Positions 44,812 through 55,476 are shown, counted from the stretch's first letter. The stretch: 64,000 nt of DNA from Paraburkholderia fynbosensis (GCF_902859935.1 NZ_CADIKI010000023.1:1-64000), one strand, 5' to 3'. Notes: a model not told the origin generated them from the letters alone. Made by a program: numbers and translations.

Positions 44812-45807
44812 ATGACGCTTTCGAAAAGAAAATTTGGTCGTACCGGTTGGAATGTTTCGGAAATCGGTTTTGGGGCATGGGCGATTGGCGGCTCGTGGGG
44901 CGGTGTCGCCGAAGATGACGCCAAGGCCGCGCTAAACGCCGCGCTCGATAGCGGTGTGACTTTCATCGATACGGCGGACGTCTACGGCGACGGCCGGTCG
45001 GAACGGATCATCCGTGACGTGTTGCGGCAACGCGGCGGCGAACGTCCCATCGTGGCCACCAAGCTTGGCCGCCGGCTCGACCCGCATGTGACGGCTGGCT
45101 ATACGAATAAGCGTGAACTTGAGGGTTTCATCGACCGGAGCCTGTCGAACCTGGGTGTCGATACGCTCGACCTGGTGCAATTGCATTGTCCGCCGACGGA
45201 GGTTTACTACCATCCCGAGGTGTTCGCCGCGATGGATGACTTTGTCGCTGCCGGCAAGATCCGCTTCTATGGCGTATCGGTCGAGAAGGTCGAGGAAGCG
45301 TTGAAGGCGATCGAGTATCCCAACGTGGTGTCGGTGCAGATCATCTACAACATGTTCCGGCAACGCCCAGCCGAACTGTTTTTCAGGCAGGCGCAAAAGA
45401 AGAACGTTGCGGTCATCGCGCGGGTGCCTCTGGCGAGCGGCATGCTGACGGGCAAGCTGTCCGCGGATTCTGTTTTCCCGTCGGATGACCATCGAGCTTT
45501 CAATCGCCATGGTGAGGCGTTCGACCTCGGTGAAACGTTCTCCGGCGTGCCTTATGACATCGCGTTGAAAGCGGTCGACGAGTTGCGCGGACTTGTACCG
45601 GTGGACGCATCGATGGCGCAACTGGCCCTTCGCTGGATTCTCATGGAAGAGGCCGTTTCCGTCATCATCCCAGGCAGTAAGAACGCGGCGCAGGCGGCGT
45701 CGAACGTTTCGGCTGCGAACCTCGCACCGCTGTCCGGTGAGGCAATGCAACGTGTGCGTGAAGTCTATGAGCGCTATATAGCGCCTGAGGTCCACCAGCG
45801 CTGGTAA
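44812..45807 (+). CDS. Aldo/keto reductase
   Basis: The 331-residue NADPH-dependent oxidoreductase has a TIM-barrel fold. The catalytic tetrad is visible: Asp and Tyr in FIDTADVYGDGRSE, Lys in IVATKLGRR, and His in LVQLHCPP. The cofactor end IPGSKNAAQAASNV is also present. The N-terminus (MTLSKRKFGRTGWNVSEIGFGAW) is typical of the AKR11/YghZ-like groups. The substrate is unknown; sugars, aldehydes and ketones are common. It lies after an AraC regulator on the same strand. Confidence 0.9.
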   Translation: MTLSKRKFGRTGWNVSEIGFGAWAIGGSWGGVAEDDAKAALNAALDSGVTFIDTADVYGDGRSERIIRDVLRQRGGERPIVATKLGRRLDPHVTAGYTNKRELEGFIDRSLSNLGVDTLDLVQLHCPPTEVYYHPEVFAAMDDFVAAGKIRFYGVSVEKVEEALKAIEYPNVVSVQIIYNMFRQRPAELFFRQAQKKNVAVIARVPLASGMLTGKLSADSVFPSDDHRAFNRHGEAFDLGETFSGVPYDIALKAVDELRGLVPVDASMAQLALRWILMEEAVSVIIPGSKNAAQAASNVSAANLAPLSGEAMQRVREVYERYIAPEVHQRW

Positions 45808-46141
45808 CAAGACTCGAACCTGTGGGCGGGCGCCGCGCAGTAAGAGGAGGCGGCGCTCCGACTGCTCCGGCAGCACCACCGACGTTGACCACGCTATCGC
45901 CGCGCGGTTCAGTGAAATCCAGCATGGCGATCGAATAGAGCTTTTGCGATGCCGGTGGCGAGAGCTGTTTTGGGAAGCGAAGTACAGCCCGTCAGCAGTG
46001 CGGTGACAACGATAACGCCCGTGAGTGCGGATTTGAAACTGTTTTGTTAAGTACGGGCGGCACAGGGTTTGCTGCACTTTTGGTCAAGCAGACGGTGATC
46101 GTCTGCGTCTCTATTCCATTTCGATCAAGGAGGGACGGATC
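45808..46141. other. Gap holding the lipoprotein scrap and a promoter
   Basis: About 330 bases. Besides the scrap at 45909-46037, the right end carries GGAGGG just before the ATG of the small secreted protein at 46142, and a probable promoter near 46050-46110. Confidence 0.4.
45909..46037 (-). pseudogene. Lipoprotein N-terminal scrap
   Basis: The leftward frame reads FKSALTGVIVVTALLTGCTSLPKTALA, a lipoprotein signal ending in a lipobox LLTGC, and stops after about 42 residues. The frame opens just after a stop codon and has no usable start codon. A second frame beyond the stop continues in a protein-like way (MLDFTEPRGDSVVNVGG), so a frameshift is likely. Confidence 0.35.
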
Positions 46142-46474
46142 ATGAGAAAGGCAAGCAGCGCAGTACTCGCGGCCGTCGCCGCACTCACCCTGTCGGGCGG
46201 CGTTTATGCACAGACCGCCGGCGGTTCGAGCGGCAGCGGCTCGGCAGGCAGCACGGCTGGCCCGGCGAACCAGACAAACCAGGTGAATCCCATGAACGGT
46301 GCAACAGGCGGCTACGGCACGCCAGGTGCCACCAACTCGGACAGTGGCATGTCCGCCCGGTCGCCGAATTCGGGCCTGCCGAGTGGCACGAACAGCGACT
46401 CGACGTCCAGCGCTCCAAAGAGCAACAATACGCTGGCGACCCCGAGCGTCGTGTCGCCTGCCGCTGGCAAGTAA
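46142..46474 (+). CDS. Small secreted Gly/Ser/Asn/Thr-rich protein
   Basis: The 110-residue product has a clear signal peptide (KASSAVLAAVAALTLSGGVYA) and a mature part made almost wholly of Gly, Ser, Ala, Asn, Thr and Pro. No hydrophobic core or cysteines are visible, so it is likely disordered in the periplasm or outside. A strong GGAGGG precedes the ATG. Similar low-complexity exported proteins are common in Burkholderiaceae, with unknown function. Confidence 0.7.
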   Translation: MRKASSAVLAAVAALTLSGGVYAQTAGGSSGSGSAGSTAGPANQTNQVNPMNGATGGYGTPGATNSDSGMSARSPNSGLPSGTNSDSTSSAPKSNNTLATPSVVSPAAGK

Positions 46475-46653
46475 CAGCGGGTAAAGATGACAACCAGCCG
46501 CGAATATGCGCAAAGCGAGCAGGTACTTCAAGCGCGTGGGCAGCCGGAATCATTGCGACCGGCCCCCCGTTTCGCGGCTGGCAGGCGCTAGTCAATGCGT
46601 TCCACCTGCATGGTCACAGAGCGCGAGGACTAGTAAGGACTCAAAATCCGGAT

Positions 46654-47364
46654 CTATAACCGATGCCGGAATATCGCGGATTGGTTCACCCTGAAAATCA
46701 GCGAAAGATGGGTCCAGCTGACTAGCCGGTAGCCCTGCTGCTCAAGATAGTTATAGGTCGCTGATTCTATGACGTCTCTTATCGAGCGTGACGATGATTC
46801 GATGACAATGATTTTTGGTTTGTATTTGAACAGATCAAGCGATTTCAATACATGATAATCGTGGCCTTCCGCGTCGATCGACAACAAATCAATCTCATGG
46901 TCCGAATAACGACTACGTCCGAGGACATCGTCCAACGTCGTAGTTTCGACACTACGAATCGATGTCGGAGCCATAGCTCCGGCAGCTGCTACGTCTGGGT
47001 CGAGCGTGGAAGTCAGTCCATAAGTGGAAAAATTGTAGATCTGTTTGACGGCCTTTTCATTTGAAATTGCCGCGCACACATTAATATCGGAAGCCCGGGC
47101 AAGCTTGAATGCTTCGATTTTGACCGGATCCATATCGATATTGATGCCTCGCCATCCGCGCTTATATAGCGCGTATGTGTTCGAAAATTTTATCGGGTGA
47201 TAGGCGCCCACATCGACATAAACACCCTTGGCACATGTCGGGCTGATTATCTCGCGCAGTACGGCGTCTTCGCCAAACTGTGAATAATACAGGCGCGCCC
47301 CTCTGGTCAGCCAGGTTTTACGCACGAGCCAGAGAAAGTGGCCAAAATTCTTTAGCGAATTCAT
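46654..47364 (-). CDS. FkbM-family methyltransferase
   Basis: The 236-residue protein matches FkbM SAM-dependent O-methyltransferases: YSQFGEDAVL, GVYVDVGAYHP (SAM loop), TYALYKRGWRGINIDMDP and LLSIDAEGHDYHVLKSLD. It would methylate a sugar or secondary metabolite hydroxyl. G+C content is clearly lower than in the neighbours, and no glycan cluster is near, which suggests transfer from elsewhere. The ATG at 47364 with an AGGCGAG upstream is preferred to GTG 47391. Confidence 0.85.
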   Translation of the reverse strand: MNSLKNFGHFLWLVRKTWLTRGARLYYSQFGEDAVLREIISPTCAKGVYVDVGAYHPIKFSNTYALYKRGWRGINIDMDPVKIEAFKLARASDINVCAAISNEKAVKQIYNFSTYGLTSTLDPDVAAAGAMAPTSIRSVETTTLDDVLGRSRYSDHEIDLLSIDAEGHDYHVLKSLDLFKYKPKIIVIESSSRSIRDVIESATYNYLEQQGYRLVSWTHLSLIFRVNQSAIFRHRL

Positions 47365-47471
47365 AATAATTCTCGCCTTGAAGGTCTTCACGATTTCGAA
47401 AGGCTACTCAATATCAATCGACTTGCAAGGACATTATCAAGAATCGTATCGATGGGCCGCCGCCCCTGCTC

Positions 47472-48455
47472 TCAATGCGACGAGACGAACTTTGACTCTG
47501 GAAAGGCTGGAGGCAGCGCGAAGCTTTCGCGAAGACGTTTCGTCTCTGCAGCCGGCGTGCGGCCAAAAAGTCGCTTGAATTCCCGATTGAATTGCGAGGG
47601 GCTGGCATAGCCGACAGCATGACATGCCGTCTCAGCCGTCATGCCTTGGCGCACCATTAGCAGGCGAGCCTGATGCAATCGGGTGGATTTCACGTACTGC
47701 ATCGGCGACGTACTCGTGATCGCCTTGAAGTGGCTATGGAACGTAGGCACGCTCATCCCGGCCTGCCTGGCCAGACCAGGAAGGTCGAGCGGTTCTGCAT
47801 AGGTCGCATGGATACGCTCCAGCGCTTTGCCGATCTTGCCGAATTGCCCTTGCATCGCTAAAGCCGCGCGCATGGCGTTGCCTTGCGCGCCGGTGAGAAC
47901 TCGGAAGTACAGTTCACGTACCAGTCCCGGGCCGAGGATCGCGGCTTCAAGTGGCTGGTTCATTGCCTCCAGGAAGCGCAGTACGGACGCTCGCATCGAC
48001 GCATCCATTGGACTGGACATCATGGTTTGCGGCACGTCGCCCGAGCCCGGCAAGCCATGTTGATCTATCTGGATCATGAGTTCGGCCGCCACCTGAAAGT
48101 CCAGATGGAGGTACAGGGCCAGAAGGGGACACTCGGGCGTCGCGTCGGTCTCCATCGTGAAGGGGACCGGCACCGCGACGGCGAGATAGTGCTGTTCGTC
48201 GTACACATAGACCTGATCACCCAGAAATCCCCGCTTCCTGCCCTGGCAGACGATCACGATGCCGGGATCGTATAGCACCGGTGTGCGCGACAGCGCCCGG
48301 TCCGACCGCAGGATACGCACATCGCGCAACGCAGTCAGGTTGTAGCCTTCCTGCGGGGCCAGCGCGGTCAGCAGGGTTACCATCCGGCGTTGTTCACGTG
48401 CGCTGGTCGAGGAAACAGATCGGCTAATGCTCTTCTTGGGGGCCGCCTTGCTCAT
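47472..48455 (-). CDS. AraC-family transcriptional regulator (AraC_N type)
   Basis: The 327-residue protein has the AraC_N sensor (PVLYDPGIVIVCQGRKRGFLGDQVYVYDEQHYL, residues about 58-90) and a C-terminal DNA-binding domain (DLPGLARQAGMSVPTFHSHFKAI, then ACHAVGYASPSQFNREFKRLFG). This subfamily is typically divergent from the oxidoreductase it controls, and an SDR gene starts 95 bases away on the other strand. The ATG at 48455 is preferred; a longer frame to 48560 overlaps the promoter region. Confidence 0.9.
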   Translation of the reverse strand: MSKAAPKKSISRSVSSTSAREQRRMVTLLTALAPQEGYNLTALRDVRILRSDRALSRTPVLYDPGIVIVCQGRKRGFLGDQVYVYDEQHYLAVAVPVPFTMETDATPECPLLALYLHLDFQVAAELMIQIDQHGLPGSGDVPQTMMSSPMDASMRASVLRFLEAMNQPLEAAILGPGLVRELYFRVLTGAQGNAMRAALAMQGQFGKIGKALERIHATYAEPLDLPGLARQAGMSVPTFHSHFKAITSTSPMQYVKSTRLHQARLLMVRQGMTAETACHAVGYASPSQFNREFKRLFGRTPAAETKRLRESFALPPAFPESKFVSSH

Positions 48456-48550
48456 AGGAATAGGCAATAAAAGTAGAGAAATGGATCTGATTTTCCAAGA
48501 AGTGTCAGAATAACATGCAACCTTCCAAACCAGTTCAGGGAGTGTTCGCA
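48456..48550. promoter_or_regulatory. Divergent promoter, AraC regulator / SDR
   Basis: This 95-base gap between the two divergent starts is A+T-rich. It should contain both promoters and the operator of the regulator. Confidence 0.5.
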
Positions 48551-49384
48551 ATGTCATCAAGCAGAACCATGCTCATCACGGGTGTCAGCAGCGGTTTCGG
48601 ACGCGCGCTGGCCCAGGAAGCGCTCGCCGCAGGGTATCGGGTCGTTGGCACGGTACGCAGCGAGCAGGCAAAGCAGAGCTTCGAGGCGCTTAACGCCGCA
48701 AGCGCGTTCGGCCGGATACTTGACGTAACCGACTTCGATTCAATCGGAAATGTCGTCAACGAAATCGAGGCAAACGTGGGCCCACTAGACGTGCTGGTGA
48801 ACAACGCCGGTTACGGCCATGAAGGCGTCATGGAAGAGTCGTCGCTAGTTGAAATGCGTCGGCAGTTCGACGTCAACGTGTTCGGCGCGGTTGCCGTCAT
48901 GAAGAGTGTGTTGCCGTTTATGCGTGAGCGACGACGCGGTCATATTCTCAACATCACATCGATGGGCGGCTTTATCACCATGCCGGGCATCGCCTATTAC
49001 TGCGGCAGTAAATTCGCATTGGAGGGGATTTCCGAGGTCCTCGGTAAAGAAGTCAAACCGTTCGGCATCCGCGTGACCGCAGTGGCGCCTGGTTCTTTCC
49101 GTACTGAATGGGCGGGTCGATCGATGGTGCGAACGCCGCGCTCAATCCCGGACTACGATTCCCTGTTCGATCCGATCAGAAAGGGACGCGAAGAGAAAAG
49201 CGGCAGGCAGCTCGGCGACCCCGCGAAAGCTGCACGTGCCATGCTGTCCATTATCGAGAGCGACGCGCCGCCATCGCATCTTCTGCTGGGAAGTGACGCA
49301 CTCGGTTTAGTCCGGGAAAAGCTCTCGTCGCTCAGTGCAGAATTCGACACGTGGGAAAGCATCACCAGATCGACCGACGGATGA
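48551..49384 (+). CDS. Short-chain dehydrogenase/reductase
   Basis: The 277-residue classical SDR has the cofactor motif TGVSSGFG near residue 10, NNAG at about 84-87, the catalytic Ser in NITSMGG, and YxxxK as YYCGSK. The C-terminal region FRTEWAGRSMVRTPRSIPDY is common in this ketoreductase group. The absence of an acidic residue after the second strand suggests NADPH. It is divergent from the AraC_N regulator, a standard regulator-target pair. The substrate is unknown. Confidence 0.9.
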   Translation: MSSSRTMLITGVSSGFGRALAQEALAAGYRVVGTVRSEQAKQSFEALNAASAFGRILDVTDFDSIGNVVNEIEANVGPLDVLVNNAGYGHEGVMEESSLVEMRRQFDVNVFGAVAVMKSVLPFMRERRRGHILNITSMGGFITMPGIAYYCGSKFALEGISEVLGKEVKPFGIRVTAVAPGSFRTEWAGRSMVRTPRSIPDYDSLFDPIRKGREEKSGRQLGDPAKAARAMLSIIESDAPPSHLLLGSDALGLVREKLSSLSAEFDTWESITRSTDG

Positions 49385-49729
49385 GCACACGTGACGTGTG
49401 AGAGGCGCCGGCGGATTGGCCGCCATAGGAGAAGTCTGTGTCATCGCGGGCGAGATGCTTGCTGTGCCAAACAGAATGTTCAGCACGGCCATCGTAAAGT
49501 TCTTTGACGGCTCCTCCCAGGAAGTGGAGCGGTTCCTTACTGATCCTAGACTTCATTTTTTCTATTCTTCCACCCCAGTGACTTTCCTACGTGGTACGGG
49601 TTTGCAGGTCGGCGGTGATTACGGATGTACAAACCACGCCGCCGCCTGCAAGAATAGAAGCGAAGACGACAACGCGCCATGATCCGCGCCCGGCGCCCCG
49701 CGATCCGAGCCAAAAAGAGGAGAACGTCC
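49385..49729. other. Intergenic region, no gene recognised
   Basis: About 345 bases. The last 25 bases carry the AGGAGA site of the next gene. No protein-like frame is visible. Confidence 0.4.
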
Positions 49730-50662
49730 ATGAGCAGGCTTGCCAGATCTTCAGCAGGCACACGGAGCGTGCGGCAGTGGCTGACGGCCGCGATGCTGGC
49801 GGTGTTCTGCTGCCTGTGCCAAAGCGCCTTCGCGCAAGCGGCCGACCGAGCGGCGAGCCTGCGCGAAAAATACGAGAGTCTGACGCAGCAGCTTGCACAC
49901 AATCAGTTTCAGCGACCGCTGTACCTCGAATCGCAGGAGTTGCCTTCGGCACTCAAGGGCGAGATTTACGGTGTGCTCGACCATCCTTTCGCGACGCTCA
50001 ACGCTACGCTCAACGACCCGGCTCAGGGTCCGGCCAACTGGTGCGACGTGCTGATCCTGCACCTCAACACGAAGTACTGCCATGCATCGACGGGCGCCAA
50101 CGGGACGGTCCTCGCGGTGAACATCGGCAAGAAAACGGCGGAGTCGCTTTCCTCGTCCTACCGCGTGCAATTCAACTACCGCTCGGCAGCGAGCAGTCCC
50201 GATTATCTTCGCGTGGAGCTCAGTGCCGCTACGGGTCCGCTGAGCACGAAAGACTATCGTATCGTGCTGGAGGCGATACCCGTGGGCGATAGCCGGACCT
50301 TCATCCACCTGACCTACGCCTACGGTTACGGCACGGCGGGACGGCTTGCGATGAAAACCTACCTGGCGACGATCGGCAGCGACAAGGTCGGCTTTTCCGC
50401 CGCGCCCGATTCGTCGGCGGGCGAGACGCGCTACGTCGGCGGCGTGCGCGGTCTGGTGGAGCGCAATACCATGCGCTATTACCTCGCCATCGATGCCTAT
50501 CTGGATGCGCTTTCCAGCCCGCCCAACGCGCGCCTCGACAAGCGCCTCGCCGGCTGGTTCGATGCGACCGAACAGTATCCGCGGCAATTGCACGAAGTCA
50601 GCCGCACTGACTACATGCAAATGAAGCACGACGAGTATCAACGTCAACAGACCGCCCAGTAG
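49730..50662 (+). CDS. Exported protein of unknown function
   Basis: The 310-residue product has a signal peptide ending AFAQA and a periplasmic beta-rich body (YRVQFNYRSAASSPDYLRVELSAATGPL, about 145-175). TFIHLTYAYGYGTAGRLAMKTYL follows, near 207-230. I do not recognise a family name. The middle with a hydrophobic-pocket look recalls START/SRPBCC-type proteins, but this is a guess. Only two cysteines (WCDVLI and KYCHAS) remain in the mature part, possibly a disulfide. AGGAGA precedes the ATG. A DUF190 gene follows after 78 bases. Confidence 0.7.
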   Translation: MSRLARSSAGTRSVRQWLTAAMLAVFCCLCQSAFAQAADRAASLREKYESLTQQLAHNQFQRPLYLESQELPSALKGEIYGVLDHPFATLNATLNDPAQGPANWCDVLILHLNTKYCHASTGANGTVLAVNIGKKTAESLSSSYRVQFNYRSAASSPDYLRVELSAATGPLSTKDYRIVLEAIPVGDSRTFIHLTYAYGYGTAGRLAMKTYLATIGSDKVGFSAAPDSSAGETRYVGGVRGLVERNTMRYYLAIDAYLDALSSPPNARLDKRLAGWFDATEQYPRQLHEVSRTDYMQMKHDEYQRQQTAQ

Positions 50663-50740
50663 GCCGCGCTGCACGCGCACCGCGTCGTGTTCCGGAAAGT
50701 GTATTCATGGCGAGAGTCGCGCGGACCGCGGGAAGGGATC

Positions 50741-51070
50741 ATGACTGGTAGCCAACTGACAATCTATGCAACCGACCAGCGGCAACGGATCAGGCACATG
50801 TCGATCGTCGAATGGATTCTCGATGAGGCGAGGCGCATAGGCATCCAGGGCGCGACGGTCGTCGAAGTTGCCGAAAGCGTCGACGCGAAGGGCAAGTATC
50901 ACGCGGCCCGCTTTTTCGAGCTCGCAGAACAGTCGGTCGCCGTGACGATCATTGCCGTCGATGCCGACATCGATGCGCTGCTCGCGAAACTCGACGACGG
51001 CGGCGTGCGCCTCTTCTACACGCGCGCGCCGGTCGAGTACGGCGCGCTCGGAACGGACGGAGCGAGTTGA
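50741..51070 (+). CDS. DUF190 protein (copy 1)
   Basis: The 109-residue protein has the DUF190 pattern: GSQLTIYATDQRQRIRHMSIVEWILDEARRIGIQGATVVE and AVTIIAVDADIDALLAKLDDGG, ending in FYTRAPVEYG. These small ferredoxin-like proteins often accompany the fluoride channel CrcB, but none is in the window. A second copy lies 238 bases downstream. Confidence 0.88.
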   Translation: MTGSQLTIYATDQRQRIRHMSIVEWILDEARRIGIQGATVVEVAESVDAKGKYHAARFFELAEQSVAVTIIAVDADIDALLAKLDDGGVRLFYTRAPVEYGALGTDGAS

Positions 51071-51308
51071 TCGACTTCAGCACCATCCCGCCACAGACGA
51101 CATCCCGCTCGAAGCAGGCGCAATCAAGCCGGTGTAATGGCACGCGCACAAGCAACACGGCATCCCGCGAATGGCGCAACGCAACATGCAACGATGCCTG
51201 GTCGACGCACTAAAATGACTGATAGGCTCCGTTGGTCGTGAACCGACCAGTCCTGCCTCGCCGCAACGGCCATGCGGCGGCCCGGAGCCGAGTATGGCGG
51301 AGGAAGAT

Positions 51309-51677
51309 ATGAACGGTTACCAACTGACGTTCTATACGGAACAGAACCGCCATCACGGCCACCGCACGGTGTGCGAATGGCTTCTTCATGAAGCGAAGCA
51401 GCTCGGCATTCACGGCGCGACCGTCATCAATTGCGCGGAAGGCACGGGCCATGCGGGTGCGCATCATGCCGCCCATATGCTCAAGCTCGCAGATCAGCCC
51501 CTGCAGGTCATCCTCGCTGTCACCGAAGATGAGGCGCAGCGCATGCTCGACACCGTCAAGACCGGGCGAGTGCACGTGTTCTATACGCGCTCGCCCATCG
51601 AGTTCGGGGTGCTGGGTGAAAAAGCGCAGCCTGGCGAGCAGCGTCACTGCTCACTATTCGGATGCAAGCCACGTTAA
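51309..51677 (+). CDS. DUF190 protein (copy 2)
   Basis: The 122-residue paralogue of the preceding gene shares the plan NGYQLTFYTEQNRHHGHRTVCEWLLHEAKQLGIHGATVIN, the middle ADQPLQVILAVTEDEAQRMLD and the end FYTRSPIEFGVLG. It has extra His residues (HHGHRT, GHAGAHHAAH) that copy 1 lacks. GGAGGAAG precedes the ATG at 51309. It may be cotranscribed with copy 1. Confidence 0.88.
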   Translation: MNGYQLTFYTEQNRHHGHRTVCEWLLHEAKQLGIHGATVINCAEGTGHAGAHHAAHMLKLADQPLQVILAVTEDEAQRMLDTVKTGRVHVFYTRSPIEFGVLGEKAQPGEQRHCSLFGCKPR

Positions 51678-51706
51678 GCGGCTCCTGTCGCCCAGACCGG
51701 ATCGCA

Positions 51707-51862
51707 ATGAGATGCTTCGGCTGCAGGGTGATTGATTTCGATGCGTATCCGTCGGCGGAATTCGAGGCGCTCGGTCTGATCCATGCAAAGCTGGGCGAGA
51801 TTGGGGAGGATGCCGGCATCATTTCACTGCATTGTCCGCTCACCCGGAGTAAATTGTGTTTG
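51707..51862 (+). pseudogene. Scrap of a D-2-hydroxyacid dehydrogenase gene
   Basis: The frame reads CRVIDFDAYPSAEFEALGLI and DAGIISLHCPLT. That is the stretch after the Rossmann glycine loop in D-lactate/D-2-hydroxyacid dehydrogenases (acidic end of strand 2, then ISLHCPLT). About 50 codons remain and both flanks are lost. Part of the surrounding frame extends from 51662 with unrelated sequence. Confidence 0.6.
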
Positions 51863-51977
51863 CACCAGATATCGCCGCTCAGTGGTCGTCGCAGTGATGG
51901 CCGGCGTTGCGTTCGGTTTGTTCGACGACGCGGCCGCCACAGTTCGCTAACCAGTCACCTCGACTCCGGAGAACTTC

Positions 51978-52376
51978 ATGACAGATATCGCACTTGCACG
52001 CAAAGATGCTTGCCTCGCAGTGGTTCACGCGGTATTGACGGACCTGATTGACGACAGCAATCTGATCGACGCGGCTCTACAGATTGCGGACTACGACGCA
52101 GATGATCTCGAAGGCAAGATCACCGAGACGGATGCCGTACTGCTTGCTGTCGCGGCGCTCACCAAAATCAATCGCGCGATTCGTGAGTGGTCCGACGTGG
52201 ACGGCAATTCGATGGACGCGATGAGAGTCGCGGACTTTGTCATCGATGAACAAATGAACGGGTACGACCGCGCAGCCAATCCGCATAAAACGACTTCGTC
52301 CGCGGCAAGAATCCAGGCGCGAGAGGCTGCAGTGATTCGGCCAGTCGGGTCCCCGGCACGGCCCGTTCACCACTGA
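51978..52376 (+). CDS. Hypothetical soluble protein (132 residues)
   Basis: GGAGAA precedes the ATG. Residues 1-80 are acidic and helical (LTDLIDDSNLIDAALQIADYDADDLEGKI, about 20-48); the last 35 are basic and probably disordered. I do not recognise a family. It follows a dehydrogenase scrap and precedes the sugar-transport operon by 500 bases. Confidence 0.55.
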   Translation: MTDIALARKDACLAVVHAVLTDLIDDSNLIDAALQIADYDADDLEGKITETDAVLLAVAALTKINRAIREWSDVDGNSMDAMRVADFVIDEQMNGYDRAANPHKTTSSAARIQAREAAVIRPVGSPARPVHH

Positions 52377-52872
52377 CGCGCAAGCCTTGCCGATGTGGGC
52401 AGGCGTTTCGCGGCTGGAAACCTATACAGTATTTGCAGCACGAAATTGCGTCATCGCGGTGACGGATAGTCGAATGTTTAAAGAATTTATCACGCAGCGA
52501 AACGCGTTCGGCGGCGGGCAATAGAAAAAACAAGGGGAGGAACCGGGAGCCGAAAAGGGAGGATACCTGACGGGACACTTTCATTTTCGGATTCTATTGG
52601 ATAGCCTCGTCACGCTATTCCCGGAGTCTATCGCCGATTTCTTCGAGTCCATTGGGCAGGGACAAAGCCCCCCGACACTGGGGAATGCCTGGGCTTGAGC
52701 CCCCGATCTGCCGCGTCGTAAAATCGTGGCACATCGGTTCCGGGGGCCCAGCAATGTGTCTGGCTTCTCTTTGCTATTTCATTCATGTAAGCGGGGAGCG
52801 CCCGGCGCTCCGGCCGTCGGGCCTTCGCATTGAGGCACGCGGCCGCAGTGGAATTGTCGTCCGATCCGCGCC
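52377..52872. promoter_or_regulatory. Leader of the sugar transport operon, no gene recognised
   Basis: About 500 bases before the GTG-started ABC ATPase gene. A+T content rises at 52430-52600. The operon promoter is expected here. No regulator gene is adjacent. Confidence 0.4.
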
Positions 52873-54383
<1,511 letters not shown>

Positions 54384-54387
<4 letters not shown>

Positions 54388-55430
54388 ACCGCCAGAGGCC
54401 CCCTATGACATTGCCATCGGACACATCGGCGCTCGCGAGAGAAGGACGTTATTCCGGCCTGCGTGCCCGCGTCTTTTCGCCGACTGCGCTACAGAAGCTG
54501 CTCGCGTTCGCGAGTCTGATCCTGATGCTGGTTTTCTTCAGCTTCGCTTCGCCGGCGTTCATGCAGATGGACAACATGCTCGGCATTCTGCAGGCGACGG
54601 CGGTCAACGGCGTGCTGGCGATTGCCTGCACGTTCGTGATCATTACGGGCGGCATCGATTTGTCGGTCGGCACGTTGATGACTTTCACGGCGGTCATCTG
54701 CGGCGTATTTCTCACCTACTGGCATCTGCCGATGGGGGTCGGCGTTCTCGCCGCGATCTTCACCGGCGCAATCTGCGGCACCGTTTCGGGGACGCTCACG
54801 GCGAAGATGAAAATCCCGCCGTTCATCGCGACGTTGGGCATGATGATGCTGTTGAAAGGCCTCTCCCTCGTCGTCTCGGCCGACAAGCCGATCTATTTCA
54901 CCGACACCGAAAACTTCTACCGCATCTCGCAGGATTCGTTCATCGGCTATCTGCTGCCGAGCCTGCCCATTCCGAACGCGGTGCTGATCCTGTTTTTTCT
55001 TGCGATCGCCAGTTCGATCACGCTCAATCGCACGGCGCTTGGCCGCTACACGTTTGCGCTCGGCAGCAACGAAGAAGCGGTGCGTCTTTCCGGCGTGAAC
55101 GTCGATCGCTGGAAAATCGCCATTTATGGGCTGAGCGGAGCGATCTGCGGCATTGCCGGGTTGCTCATCGCGTCGCGCCTGAATTCGGCGCAGCCGGCGC
55201 TCGGCCAAGGCTATGAACTCGAAGCGATCGCCGCGGTGGTGATCGGCGGCACGTCGCTGAGCGGCGGCTCGGGCACGATTCTCGGCACGATCATCGGGGC
55301 GTTCATCATGAGCGTGCTGACCAACGGCCTGCGCATCATGTCGGTCGCTCAGGAATGGCAGATCGTCGTGACAGGCCTCATCATCATTCTCGCGGTCTAT
55401 GCCGACATCCTGCGTCGCAGGAAGAGCTGA
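54384..55430 (+). CDS. Sugar ABC transporter permease (RbsC type)
   Basis: The 348-residue membrane protein matches BPD_transp_2 permeases: CTFVIITGGIDLSVGTLMTFTAV, AKMKIPPFIATLGMMMLLKG, and NEEAVRLSGVNVDRWK, the coupling loop that meets the ATPase. About nine to ten helices follow a 35-residue N-terminal arm. The start at 54384 overlaps the ATPase stop; an ATG at 54405 is also possible. Its partner binding protein follows. Confidence 0.92.
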
Positions 55431-55456
55431 CGCTGAGCCGGACAATTTCAAAGAAG

Positions 55457-55476
55457 GGAAGCGCAAAAAGGCTTCC
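55457..55476 (+). terminator. Intercistronic hairpin before the binding-protein gene
   Basis: GGAAGC (55457-55462) pairs with GCTTCC (55471-55476) across an eight-base loop in the 90-base gap. It is not followed by a T run, so it more likely stabilises the downstream message or adjusts expression of the abundant binding protein than ends transcription. Confidence 0.4.
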
